Assembly: GCA_037179335.1 (NCBI GenBank)
Contig: JAKZHN010000001.1
Coordinates: 496,001-560,000 of the forward strand
Origin: Cyclaneusma minus
Lineage: Eukaryota; Ascomycota; Leotiomycetes; Marthamycetales; Marthamycetaceae
Direction of reading: 5' to 3'
Length of the DNA stretch: 64,000 nt
Shown: positions 41,406 to 52,616 of the stretch, in pieces
Position numbering within the stretch: the first letter of the stretch is position 1
Layout: every line of letters begins with the position of its first letter
The notes under the pieces: generated by a model
What the model was told of the DNA's origin: nothing
The model's input: the letters and a program-made list of their open reading frames with translations, nothing else
Database searches by the model: none
Translations under genes and position numbers: made by a program

Positions 41406-43836
41406 GGTGGTTGCGATTGCGCGGATGCGCGTCTGGATCTGAAGGTCAGCAAAGCGCACAAATGGTACGAAGGAAGAAGGCACGAAGGAAAAAAGCACTC
41501 ACGAATTGATGTCTGGTTGGAAGTCAATTTGTCGTTGTGACAAAAAAGCGCAGGCAATGCAGATGTGTGGAGAAAGTTGGAGGAAGGAGGGAAGGAAACG
41601 AAGAAGCAGTTTGTGGGAAGCGAAATATAATTCGCGCAGCGCGCTAAAACCTGACAATGGCGACAGCAGCCAGCCTCGCAGCCATCCAGAGCACTGTTGC
41701 GTAGGCGTTTCTGGGAAACGAGAGGTTTTAATGGCAGCGGCGAAGCTTTCTCGCGTCCAGTCTACTCAGATTCCACATGCAGCCTCATCACCACATGAAC
41801 GTCGCATGCGTCATGGCGGGCCAGCCCGATCGGCGGACCCTCGGCGCCCGGTCATATGTTAGTCCGGGTGACCCCTATCCACCCTATTTGTCGAGCTCCA
41901 AATATGGGCTGGACCGTATCCTCCCAACATCTGGACACCAGGCTACCAGGCTACCTACTCTATCACGCTTCAATTGCCTAAATCTTTTTTTTTGTCTTGT
42001 TGTTTCAATAATACTGGACAAATTCCCAACTGCTTGAGTTGTCCTGCATAGCCCGAGTTGGCCGCAATCTGAGTTGGCCCGATCAACATGTTGCACCACT
42101 TCCAATCGTTCGTTCATGGTTTGGGTTGTTGTAGATATCGAAGCAATCCACGATAATTGTTTGAGGGTTCAGATGATATATGTAGGTAATCCTCCGTATC
42201 CAACGACTTGGGTGAGTGACAATGGTAGCCCTGGTGACAGAGGCACATATGTTGAATTCGATAACAGGATGCATGATGGTGGTGATGCGTTTCTTCATGT
42301 GCCCACTTGTTCCAGACATGGACATTTGATGGCTTTCCCGTCGTTCACGAAGCACGTAGGTCTTTTGGGATTCGGTTTTACCCAGATACTTATTTTTATT
42401 TTTATTTTACATCCAATGCTGGCTGGCGTCTTTGACTGGAGCGGGAGTGGCTCGCGAAATGATGAAAGCGAAACACCATGAACTGGGGTCGGGGCTACGC
42501 ATGTGACAGCGCCTGTGTTAAAGCATTGAAACCCGCAAAAAACCAAAGCAAGACTGAGTCTGTATTCCACTGCAATTGTATTGCGATCCAGACAGCACCG
42601 AGTTTATCTCGTGTGTATGTCTTGTGTCAGAAATCCGTGGGGCTCCTCGATGAGTATGACCATCTATTTACCTTGCCTTCTCAGCCTACCTACCCACCGA
42701 GAATGTACGTCGACCATCTAACAAGAGCATTGAAGCCGACACCCGTTCCTCCGGGACTCGGGACTCGTAGGAGTTTCACTTTCTGACAAAGGCGTGTGCG
42801 GCTTCAACAATGCACAGAATAGATTGCGGCATTGCCCAATCTCTGGCCGAATTCCTTATTCCTGAGAAGCGCCGGGAAGTATATTCATTCCTGAATCCTG
42901 GAGTAGAGAACAAATGCTTTGCGAGTGGTACGAATCGGAACTCGTATAAAATCATGAGCCTGATCAGGGGAAGCAATTGTAATTTGAAATTCCTTGAGAT
43001 TCCCAGACTCCAGTCCACACCGGCGGGTTGGGCATGGATGGAGATGCTTGACTTGGGACCATTGAACTGCCAACGCAGCTGCGGGGATAATTGATCGGAT
43101 ATGGCCCGGCTTGCAGTTACATGGCCCAAATAATGTCCGATACGAATTCGATAGCTGAGGACCTCCAATCCCATTATCAGAGGGTGAAAGGATGTAGTAT
43201 ATGTGATAATGTTGCAAGCGTGGAAGCACCTGATGTTGGATGCTGGCTTGGTCGCCGATTGCGTGGACGGATGCTCGGCTTTTGTTCATGAACTGGTTGG
43301 CCACCAAGTCCGACACTCCAGTCCCTCAAAGAGACGGATGAAAAATCGAAGCAGCAAAGTTGCGAAAACAGAGAGCTCCACGTATGAGCAGAGCAAGCAA
43401 AAATAGACATTCGCTGGCGTTTAAGATGCTGTGTGCTCCCGTCGGTGACTGCATATTGATAGTAACTCAAACTGGGTGCCCGTTCACTCCGTTCTACTGT
43501 AGGTACTCCGCGCTAAGAGCCAGAGCTTCGCCCAAGCACGGTCGGCTCTGCGCCCATTACCCTACCAACCACCACTATCCCACCACCCGCCGGAGCTCGA
43601 TCGTATCCCTCCCCCTCGGCGAGACTCCCCTCTTAATGGCACCATGAGATGCTGAACCTGAACACAACTACCCGCTCCCCCGCTGCCTCGACCGGCCGCT
43701 GTTGTGACTGTCCTGCAGCAGAACGGACGCGTCCGGCCCTCATTGGCTGGCCTTCGCCCTGATCCACAAGCGAGACGACTGCTTTCATTGTCAAAGAAGC
43801 CCTCTGCCAGCCACCACGACTGCCCCAAGAGCCGTT
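41406..43836. other. Long divergent intergenic region RAD26/YAK1
   Basis: A 2.4-kb stretch holding both promoters. No gene is supported. Bases 43507-43519 repeat the 13-base end of the inverted-repeat element at 28361. The last 260 bases before YAK1 are C/T-rich leader. Several short ORFs on both strands lack coding character. Confidence 0.5.
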
Positions 43837-46783
43837 ATGGATCCGTGGCAGTCCTATCCCGACCAAGCTGCTGCTGCTCAACGGCGATACAACGGTGCGC
43901 AACAGCCAGGTCCCCAGCACTTGGCGCGGGACTATTCGTCCCAGACCCAGCCTCCTGCCGGCTTCACCTACGACCAGTATCCCGGCGCCATGACGAGCCA
44001 GCCGCAACCACAGCTCTCGTCGTCGTCCTCCACCACGCCCCAGATTCGGGACGTCAACGGCGACGTCGCAATGCAAGATGCCGCTGATCCCTACACTGGC
44101 CGGAACTACCCAATGCGCCCCCACCAGCAGCAGCATCTCTCGAGCAGCCGGGTCCCAACACAATCAGCTCTTCACGAACCATCCTCAGCAGCTCAGCGAT
44201 ACTCCCCGATGGAGGCCCTATCCCCGACTTCGCCCTATGCCGGAAGTCCGCAGACTGGCCATAGTCCTTACATGACACAGGGACAAAGCCAACGAGGATC
44301 CCCCACCAGGCCGAGCGCCTATTCTACCCCAAATTCATACTATGGGTCTCGAGCTCAGAATCAGCACCTACCTCCCATCACCCCGTACAGCTCGAACAAT
44401 GAAACATACCCTCCTTCCGCAACAGCGCAGCTAAATGCCGTTTTCGGGAACGACCCGAAGTCGCCGCGACGGCCCATTCTGCAGCCAGCATTCGGTGGTG
44501 TGCCGGGACGAGGTCCTGTTCCCACCTTCACAAGAATTAGATCGGTGGCAGAATTGGATCCCAAGATCAATGCTCAACCTGCATTCCGAAGGGCCAATCC
44601 CGAGGGTGGTTTCATCAGCGTAAGCCCCTGAGAATTCCCCCAAATATCTTTTCTTGACTGACTTTGTCTTGCAGCCCCTTCAGGCGCTCACAACTCACCT
44701 GCCATCCACGTATCGAATATGCAATCCTAGCTTCAAATACGAATCATCCCGGAATCCTCGCCGAGTCTTGACAAAGCCCAGCAAAGGCACGAAGAATGAT
44801 GGGTTTGATAACGAGGATAGTGACTACATTCTTTATGTGAACGACATTTTGGGCTCTGATGAAACTACTCACAAGTACGGCAATTCGGCGACTCCAGAAA
44901 TGGGTGCTGCAACTGACATGAGGAGCAGAAATCGCTATCTGATTCTGGACGTGCTTGGACAGGGTACATTTGGTCAGGTGGTGAAGTGTCAAAACCTGAA
45001 GACTCAGGAAGTTGTTGCTGTCAAGGTGGTGAAGAACCGTACTGCATACTTCAATCAGAGTATGATGGAGGTCTCGGTATTGGACCTGGTACGCTGCGCT
45101 TGCTCGATATTTCAGACATGTTGCTTACTCTTTTCTAGCTCAATAGCAAGCTCGATAAGAACGACGACCATCATCTTCTCCGCCTCAAAGACACCTTCAT
45201 CCATCGCCAGCATCTTTGTCTAGTCTTTGAGCTGCTGAGCGTCAATCTGTACGAGCTGATTAAGCAGAATCAATTCCGAGGATTGAGCACGACTCTGGTC
45301 CGAGTCTTTGCTCAGCAATTATTGACTGGTCTAAGCCTGCTCAACAAGGCCCGCTTGATCCACTGCGATCTCAAACCCGAGAACATTCTGCTCAAGAACC
45401 TCGAGAGTCCCATTATCAAGATCATTGATTTTGGGTCCGCTTGCGACGAACGCCAGACTGTATATACGTATATCCAGTCACGATTCTATCGATCGCCCGA
45501 AGTATTATTGGGTCTACCATATTCTTCAGCCATCGATATGTGGTCGCTTGGATGCATCGTCGTTGAGCTGTTCCTGGGATTGCCCTTGTTCCCCGGATCA
45601 TCGGAATACAACCAAGTCTCTAGAATCGTGGAGATACTCGGGATGCCCCCGAACTGGATGCTCGAAATGGGCAAGCAGTCAGGAGAGTTCTTTGAGAAGA
45701 GACACGATGTTGATGACTATGGGCGACGAACATACCATCTGAAGAGTATGGAGCAATACTCAAGGGAGCATGGAACGAAGGAGCAGCCAAGCAAGAAATA
45801 CTTCCAAGCGACTACTTTACCCGATATCATCCGTTCTTACGCTATGCCACGAAAGAACATGAAGCAGAGCGAGATTGATCGAGGTATGTCTCATCGAAAT
45901 TTGCAGGACCCGTCAGGAAGCTAATTCGTGCACAGAAATGAACAACCGGGTGGCATTCATTGATTTTGTCCGTGGTCTGCTTACTATAAATCCCCTCGAG
46001 CGCTGGTCTCCTCAACAAGCCAAACTTCACCCCTTTATCACCCAACAGAAGTTTACTGGCCCATTCGTTCCTCCAATGAACCTGAAAACGAGCACATCGA
46101 CCAGATCGCCAGCTCCAGGTACACAACAACAGCAACAAGCTGAAGCTCTGAGCAAGCAACGTGCACAGGCAGCCCAAGCAGCCCAGGCCGCCCAGGCAGC
46201 TCAGGCAGCCCAGCAGAATGCCGCTCAGTCCGCCGCACAAGCCGCTTATGGTCAAATTCCGATGAATCATTACCAGCAACACCAACCCCAAGCCCAGGGT
46301 CCACCAATGTACAATAACCAAAACATGTACGGAAGCCAGAATAACAATCACCAAGCCGCACCACCTCCATACCCGTCTCAGGCCGCTTATGGTCAAATGG
46401 GAATGATGCCTCAGCAAACCCAGATGCCCCCCGCCCAATATGGTGCCCCTCAACACTCTCAGAGTCTCTACGCGCAAGCGACGACTCGGTCAGGTCGGCA
46501 ACGAGCAACGACCATGGAGCAGCAGCAAGGAGGTATCCCGCCCGCCATCCAGAGGGTTGCGAGTCACCTTGATCCGAGTCAGCCAATCCGACTTCAGCCT
46601 AGCCCGGCCTATTATCCGCCACCCCCCGATGGTTCTGATGGAAACCCGGGAAGTGCGAGGAGGAGAGGCAGCAGAGCGGCACAAGGAGGCCAGGGGGGGC
46701 AGAGAAGTAACAGGGACTTCATTCGGAATCTGGAGGACCGGACGCTCGAGGAGGGGTTCATGGGACAGAACCAGTACCATTGA
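43837..46783 (+). CDS. YAK1: YAK1-type dual-specificity (DYRK family) protein kinase
   Basis: Growth and stress kinase opposed to PKA/TOR signalling in yeast. Four exons, 43837-44619, 44675-45088, 45139-45883 and 45936-46783, give 929 residues. The Q/P/S-rich N-terminus is joined by the first splice to the Yak1-specific PLQALTTHLPSTYRICNP and RRVLTKPSKGTKND. Kinase domain: glycine loop LGQGTFGQVV near residue 355, catalytic HCDLKPENILL near 475, IIDFGSA, and activation-loop YIQSRFYRSPE with the autophosphorylated Tyr near 510. The C-terminus is Q/A-rich with AAQ repeats (46163-46213), and ends in a PPPDGSDGNPG-type disordered tail. Introns are 55, 50 and 52 nt. The length and motif order match the family. 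Confidence 0.95.
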
Positions 46784-48149
46784 GCTGCCGTGGGCGACAT
46801 TTGCTATCAATCTCATAAGCACGCGCAGGTTACTGCATGTTGCGGGGCACCGGAAAGGTACAAACTTGCAGTTGATCGTTTGAGCATGCTTATTCATGTC
46901 GGTGCTACTGCCTTCGGGCCAAACCAGACAGCATGAAAGAACAGCGATCAATTCTCAGCAGATCCATCCCGCCACTTGCCCCGGCACATTTCTGTTACAC
47001 GCTCGACGAGATACGAGAACACGTGATATAAGACATGATGGTGGCTGGAGGGAATGGAAGGATGTTATGCAGGGACGGACATAGGGGAAGGGGATACTGG
47101 CTGGGCGGCGCGGCTTCTCATCATCATGTTGGGGCAAACACACATACTTGCTCAGAACTTGTTGGCTATTGGAGAGAGCAAATGGGCGAGCAGACAGGCG
47201 ATGTTTGCTTGCAATCAGAAGCTCAGCGAGAAGGAAGCGCCACAACCAGCTGTTGATACCCGGGATTTCTCTTGCTTCTGCATTCTTGGGCATGTGTCGG
47301 ATGGCTGTATTAGTAGGAGCGAAAAGGCGGGCGTGTATTCTTATGGCGGCATAGCATAGAGCGAATGCATACAGACAACGGTGCGTAGAGATTTCCTGTT
47401 GCGAATAAGCTCAGCTCATGGAGCAGCAGGATTTAGTCTTCGCACGTGCCCAGTGCCGCTGTAGAGTTGTAACTCCCGTCGACGTCATTCCTTGGCGCCA
47501 GTCCCCTAGGCCACGGGTCGCTTTCAGCCACGTGCGCCCCGCGGTTCCGCAATGCTGGAGTGGCATGCATATTGGACATGGGATTTTGCTATGACGAGGA
47601 GGGATCGACCTCCTCGACCTTCCCTGCTTTTCCCCAGAATTAACCTTTTTTGTTTCCACTAACATACGCGGCTCCAACGACAAGTATACACAAAATCGAT
47701 GACATATTGCTAGTAGAGCAGAAAAATCAAATTCGCGGCAAATCAGAACTCCCTCGGTAGAGACATGGCGCAGTTGTAGAGAAACCGGATATTCGGCCCT
47801 GGGCGCCATGCCGAAGCCATGCTGACCCTCCGCCGCAAAACAGGAGCCGCGGATCTTCGCTGCTGCTCGTATGACATAGCTGATCGTGAATCTTCCATGC
47901 TTGCCCAGATAAGCTGTCGGATCCCCACCCGCACCGAATCCGAGAGCTTCAATAATAGCTAGTAGTCCCGCCCGCCTTTCTTCACCCTTCTTTGATCGCA
48001 AGCTGTCGTTACACAACACCAACATCATTTGCCTACCTACCTACGTGCTCTCTTCTCCTCCCTTGCCGCCACGACTCTCCCACACACTCCCTTTCCTCAA
48101 CATCATTCGCGGCAATTACATCGGTAGCTGTCCATCCTAAGAAGCCAAG
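46784..48149. other. Intergenic/promoter region YAK1 to DUF3074 gene
   Basis: YAK1 3' flank and the upstream region of the DUF3074 gene, with a C/T-rich leader at about 48025-48149. A 205-codon minus-strand ORF (47411-48028) has no recognisable domain and is not called. Confidence 0.5.
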
Positions 48150-50444
48150 ATGGCCGCTCTCCAAGACGCCCTCAAGTCCCTGGCGGCAGCCAACTACGAA
48201 GACATCCCGCACGACGACCTCAAATCCTACCTATCGACCATCTTCAGCGACTCGCAATTCCTCGTCGACTCCGTACCTATCCCCGAGCCCGCCGAGCCTG
48301 CCAGCAGCACTCACTCGCGCTCCAACTCCGTAGCTTCCAATGCTTCCGAAATCATCCCTTCTTCGGCTCGCTCCGCTCTTCCTCCAGACAATGTTGCAGC
48401 CTTGCAGAAAGAATGGGGCAAGCCGATCAAAATGAAACCGGCGGAAAACCCGCTCGGGATTTCGGTGTACAAGCTGGCGGGGAAGGATGGCAAGGGTGCT
48501 TGGTTTGCGCGGAGAAGCGTGCATGAGGGCATTAGCTTTTCCAAGTTCAAGAAAGGCCTGCAGAAGGAATTCCCCGAGACCTTGAAGGTACAGGGTCCGC
48601 CGGGCGAAGGCAATATTCGTGGTATTGGCGGCGAGCGGAGAGTGGAGGATAAATTGATTGCGCTGGATGGGGATGAGAAGGGTCGCGTGGGCAAGATGGA
48701 GGTTTATCATTTGAGCGCACAGTTTCCGGGCCCGACGACGCCGCGGGATTTCGTTACGCTTCTGCTGACGTCGGATCAGGTGGTGGAGGATCGTGATGTG
48801 CCGAGGCATTTTATGATTGTGAGTAAGCCGTGTATTCATCCGGATTGTCCGGAGAGGGAGGGCTTTATTAGGGGGAGTTATCAGAGCGTGGAGTTTGTGA
48901 GGGAGATACCGCTGCATAAGAAGAATGTTAAGCGCGGACATGCGGATTCGGATCCGCAGGTGAAGAAGAGAGGTAGGGCTTCGTCGACGTTGAGTAAGGA
49001 GGCGGTTTTGAGGAATGCGAAGAAGCATGGTGAGCCTTCTGAGGCTGGAGACCATGATGAGGAGGACGCCAAGAAAATTGAGACGGCGCGTGCGAGAGGG
49101 AAGACTATTTCTTTTGCGGAGAGTCGGGGTGAGGATGCTAAGGGGGAGAAAGTTGACAATCCTGACGTGGAAGAAGAAGAGGAGATGAACCCGGTGGAGT
49201 GGATTATGATTACTCGTAGTGATCCCGGAGGCAGTGTCCCACGCTTTATGGTCGAACGAGGCACACCTGGAGGTATTGTGAACGATGCCAGCAAGTTCCT
49301 AAACTGGGCTTGTAGCAAAGACATGGATGACCTGGCGGATGCCGACTCTGAGGACACGCCAGATGCAGATCAAAATACAGGAGACAAGACGCCAGTCGCA
49401 GCTCAAAATACAGGACTGAAAAGACCGCAAGGCGCTGCGCGCACACCATCATACGCCAGATACAACGGCCATCTGGCAGGTATCGACGGCAGCAGCGAAG
49501 CCGAGGCTCGCCACGAACGCAATCTCTCCAATTCTTCATCCGAGTCACCAGGCACAACAGACGGTGGCATCTACGGCATGCTCTCCGGTGCTGTCGCCTC
49601 CGCCTCTCAATCCATTGCGTCTCACCTCCCCGGCGGCGCCCCAACCGACCCCACCGCCTCAGCCAGCACCTCCAGTTTCCAACACGAGCACGACCTCAAC
49701 ATCGCCCGCATCAAATCCGCTCGCTCCCACCACTCCCTCTCCTCCTCCTCCTCCAGCAGCTCCTCCAGTTCCAGCTCCGACTCCTTCGTCTCCGCCGCCG
49801 AAGGCTATCCCAGCGATACCGAGACAGGCTCCTCTGCAGCCCGCGTGCGAGCCGAAAGCGCCCAAGAAGAAGTGCTCCGCAAGCTCGAAGCCGCGAAGCA
49901 GAAACTCGACGCCAAACTAGCCGCTACGCGCGAAAAAGAACTCAGCAAGCAGAACGAAGACAAAGAGAAAGAAGAAGCAGCATTGAAAAAAGCAGAGGAG
50001 AAGCACCGTCGCCAGATCGAAAAGCAGGACGAGAAGCACCGCAAGCAACTCGCCAAGATCGAAGCCAAGCGGCTCAAAGAAGAACGCAAAGCGTCGGAGC
50101 GCAGGAAAAAGGTGGTGGAGAAGGACGAGGTGGCGAGGCTGAAGAGGGAGCGCGATGAGCTGCTGCACGAGCTGCAGGTGGTCAGGGTCGAGAAGGATAT
50201 TTTGACGAGTGCGGTGGGAAGGCTGCAGGGGGAGAATACGGCGCTGGCGGCTAGGATTGGCGCGTTAGCGGGGAGTGGGGCGACGGCGGAGAAGATTTTG
50301 AGGGAGGTGAGGGAGGGGGTGGAGGAGGGGAAGGGGGCGAGGGGGGCGAGTACTGGTGGGGGTTTGAAGGGGCTGAGGGGGAGGAGCGAGAGTGGGGCTA
50401 GTGGGAGGAGCTTGAGGAGGAAGGAGAATAGTTCGATGGTTTGA
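48150..50444 (+). CDS. DUF3074 (START-like) domain protein with C-terminal coiled coil
   Basis: A single exon of 764 residues. The region of about residues 70-400 matches the fungal DUF3074 family, a START-like fold expected to bind lipids: WGKPIKMKPAENPLGISVYKL, GAWFARRSVHEGISFSKFK, AQFPGPTTPRDFVTLLLTSD, GFIRGSYQSVEFVREIP and, after an acidic insert, MNPVEWIMITRSDPGGSVPRF and GGIVNDASKFLNWA. Then come a linker, a pure serine run (near residue 535) and a long charged coiled coil (EAAKQKLDAKLAATREKEL onward), ending in a basic G/R/S tail. No membrane span or signal peptide is seen. A role in lipid handling is inferred from the fold only. Third-position base use changes from C-rich to G-rich and back along the gene. 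Confidence 0.85.
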   Translation: MAALQDALKSLAAANYEDIPHDDLKSYLSTIFSDSQFLVDSVPIPEPAEPASSTHSRSNSVASNASEIIPSSARSALPPDNVAALQKEWGKPIKMKPAENPLGISVYKLAGKDGKGAWFARRSVHEGISFSKFKKGLQKEFPETLKVQGPPGEGNIRGIGGERRVEDKLIALDGDEKGRVGKMEVYHLSAQFPGPTTPRDFVTLLLTSDQVVEDRDVPRHFMIVSKPCIHPDCPEREGFIRGSYQSVEFVREIPLHKKNVKRGHADSDPQVKKRGRASSTLSKEAVLRNAKKHGEPSEAGDHDEEDAKKIETARARGKTISFAESRGEDAKGEKVDNPDVEEEEEMNPVEWIMITRSDPGGSVPRFMVERGTPGGIVNDASKFLNWACSKDMDDLADADSEDTPDADQNTGDKTPVAAQNTGLKRPQGAARTPSYARYNGHLAGIDGSSEAEARHERNLSNSSSESPGTTDGGIYGMLSGAVASASQSIASHLPGGAPTDPTASASTSSFQHEHDLNIARIKSARSHHSLSSSSSSSSSSSSSDSFVSAAEGYPSDTETGSSAARVRAESAQEEVLRKLEAAKQKLDAKLAATREKELSKQNEDKEKEEAALKKAEEKHRRQIEKQDEKHRKQLAKIEAKRLKEERKASERRKKVVEKDEVARLKRERDELLHELQVVRVEKDILTSAVGRLQGENTALAARIGALAGSGATAEKILREVREGVEEGKGARGASTGGGLKGLRGRSESGASGRSLRRKENSSMV

Positions 50445-51996
50445 GGGAGCGTTGGGGGGGGGGGCTGTTTTTGTAGAGGTTAGTACATATGGTAGGTAGG
50501 TACCCGAAATTGAGACGTCTTGCATGGGCTTGGCTTTGGCGCTGCGGAGAGCGGCTTTTGATGTTTCCTACCTTATGAGGTAGGCGCGGGATGAGGAGGC
50601 GAGTGTAGCGTTCTCTAGGTTGTTTGGGTGCGCTTTTTTTTATCATAAGTTTTGTTTAATGAGAACCATGGTAATGATGAGAATCGAGAAACGTGTTCAC
50701 TTTTTTTTTTTAACGCGAGTACCTAGTGGGGTGTTCACAGGGGACAGTTTTCATTCGATTGGATTCTGCGGGATGCTGGGATGTGATTTTGAATAGGCCA
50801 AGGGGGGTGGGTGTTAAACAGAGGGGAGAGAGCTGAGGGAAGATGGGGGTGGAGGTTGGTACTTAGGTGCTTCGGTGTCTGGTTTTGGAATGTCTGCTGT
50901 GTTGTGAGGGGAGTGAGGATAAATTGGAGTTGCGGGGTGAGGGTTTTGGAGATGACTCTGATGAGGGGGCTTGTGTGTGTTTGGTTGTGTGGTTGTAGGG
51001 GTGTGCTGCGCTGTGGTGCTGCGCTGGCGGGAGGGGAGGGGAGGTTCGAAGTTCGAAGTGTAAGGTACTACCTAAGGAGAGGGGGAGAGGGTGGGTGTAG
51101 GTGCGCGCGCGGGCGTGCGGTTGTATTGCTGCGATCTGACGAGAGTAGTACAGAGTACGAGTGTTCTGAGTTGGGAGGATGAAGAGGAGAGGGGTTGTGT
51201 GGATTGCGCGGGAGTGCGGTTGTATCGCTGCGCCGACTAGGACTCCAGGAGACGGGGTTGGTGAGCAGTGATGGGTCAGAGGGAAAGTGTGTGAAAGTGT
51301 ATGAAAGGAGACGGGGTGGAAGATGAGGAAGTTGGTTTTCTATGTGGGTGGCTGTGAGGATGAGGCTGTTGGAGATGAGGGTGTGTATGTGCGGTTGTAT
51401 TGCTGCGCTGACGAGAGTACGAGGTTTTGAGTTAGGAGGACTCGAGGAGAGGGTTTGTGCGGATTGCGCGGTTCGTGCGGTTGTACTGCAGCGCCGACTA
51501 GGACTCCAGGAGACGGGGTTGGTGAGCAGTGATGGGTCAGAGGGAAAGTGTATGAAAGTGTATGAAAGTGTATGAAAGTAGACGGGGTGGAAGACGAGGT
51601 AGTTGGTTCTCTATGTGGGGTGCTGTTCTGCGCCGTTGCTGCGGAAGAGGAAGAGGTGGTGAGAGAGAAGGGAATGGGAGAGAAGGGAATGGGAGAGAAG
51701 GGAAGGGGTAATTCAGAAGCTGGACGGGCTCCATGGGATGGCCGGTCTCGTGGAGGAAGTGAAGGAAGTGCGTGGAGGAAGTGAGGAAGATGTACCCGGG
51801 TAGCACATATACCCCAATTTGCAGAGAAGATTCTAACAAAGTCGGAAAAGATGGCACCTATTCGGAAAGGGACCGGTGGCTCAATGGTAACATTGGTAAG
51901 ATGCACTGGAAACGGGTCTGGGTGTTTAATTCTCGCAATAACCAGGTGCGTTTGCTGTAACCAAAGGATTCGTACACTCCCGGCAACTTATCTTTT

Positions 51997-52000
<4 letters not shown>
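50445..52000. other. Gene-poor, G-rich strand region with local duplications
   Basis: The plus strand is markedly G-rich and C-poor from about 50440 to 51780. It contains the duplication listed next and a tRNA-like relic at about 51871-51950. No gene is supported; ORFs here are low-complexity. Confidence 0.5.
51107..51625. repeat. Imperfect tandem duplication, period about 260-275 bp
   Basis: Matching landmarks: GTGCGGTTGTATTGCTGCG at 51115 and 51389; GCGCCGACTAGGACTCCAGG at about 51230 and 51491; AGACGGGGTGGAAGA at 51309 and 51579. Their spacings are 274, 261 and 270 bp. The word GTGCGGTTGTA occurs four times (51115, 51214, 51389, 51475), so the unit is itself partly duplicated. A 10-bp TGTATGAAAG run follows in copy two. 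Confidence 0.85.
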
Positions 52001-52043
<43 letters not shown>

Positions 52044-52079
52044 TGGCCCAGTTTGATAAATAAAAAACGGCAACAATTT

Positions 52080-52111
<32 letters not shown>

Positions 52112-52536
52112 TTTGGTTTTTTTTGGTTGTTTTAAAGGNNNNNNNNNNNNNNNNNNNNNNNNNNNNNNNNNNNNNNNNNNNNNNNNNNNNNNNNNNNNNN
52201 NNNNNNNNNNNNNNNNNNNNNNNNNNNNNNNNNNNNNNNNNNNNNNNNNNNNNNNNNNNNNNNNNNNNNNNNNNNNNNNNNNNNNNNNNNNNNNNNNNNN
52301 NNNNNNNNNNNNNNNNNNNNNNNNNNNNNNNNNNNNNNNNNNNNNNNNNNNNNNNNNNNNNNNNNNNNNNNNNNNNNNNNNNNNNNNNNNNNNNNNNNNN
52401 NNNNNNNNNNNNNNNNNNNNNNNNNNNNNNNNNNNNNNNNNNNNNNNNNNNNNNNNNNNNNNNNNNNNNNNAAACCCCGGCTTATAATATTATTAATAGC
52501 GGTATAGCCGGTGGCAAAAATTACTAATCCCGCTAT

Positions 52537-52615
<79 letters not shown>
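52001..52615. other. Poly-T tracts around a 333-base assembly gap
   Basis: T runs at 52001-52042, 52081-52105, 52539-52569 and 52571-52615 surround unknown bases (N) at 52139-52471. The known sequence beside the gap is low in complexity. The assembly is unreliable here, and content inside the gap is unknown. Confidence 0.95.

Positions 52616-52616
<1 letters not shown>

Noticed and set aside
42074..42481. 135-codon plus ORF in the RAD26-YAK1 spacer
   Set aside because: No recognisable domain or splice context; composition resembles surrounding spacer.
47411..48028. 205-codon minus-strand ORF
   Set aside because: No domain, no family resemblance, odd composition, and it overlaps the likely leader of the DUF3074 gene.
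51996..52527. ORFs through the poly-T and N region
   Set aside because: They consist of phenylalanine runs and unknown bases.
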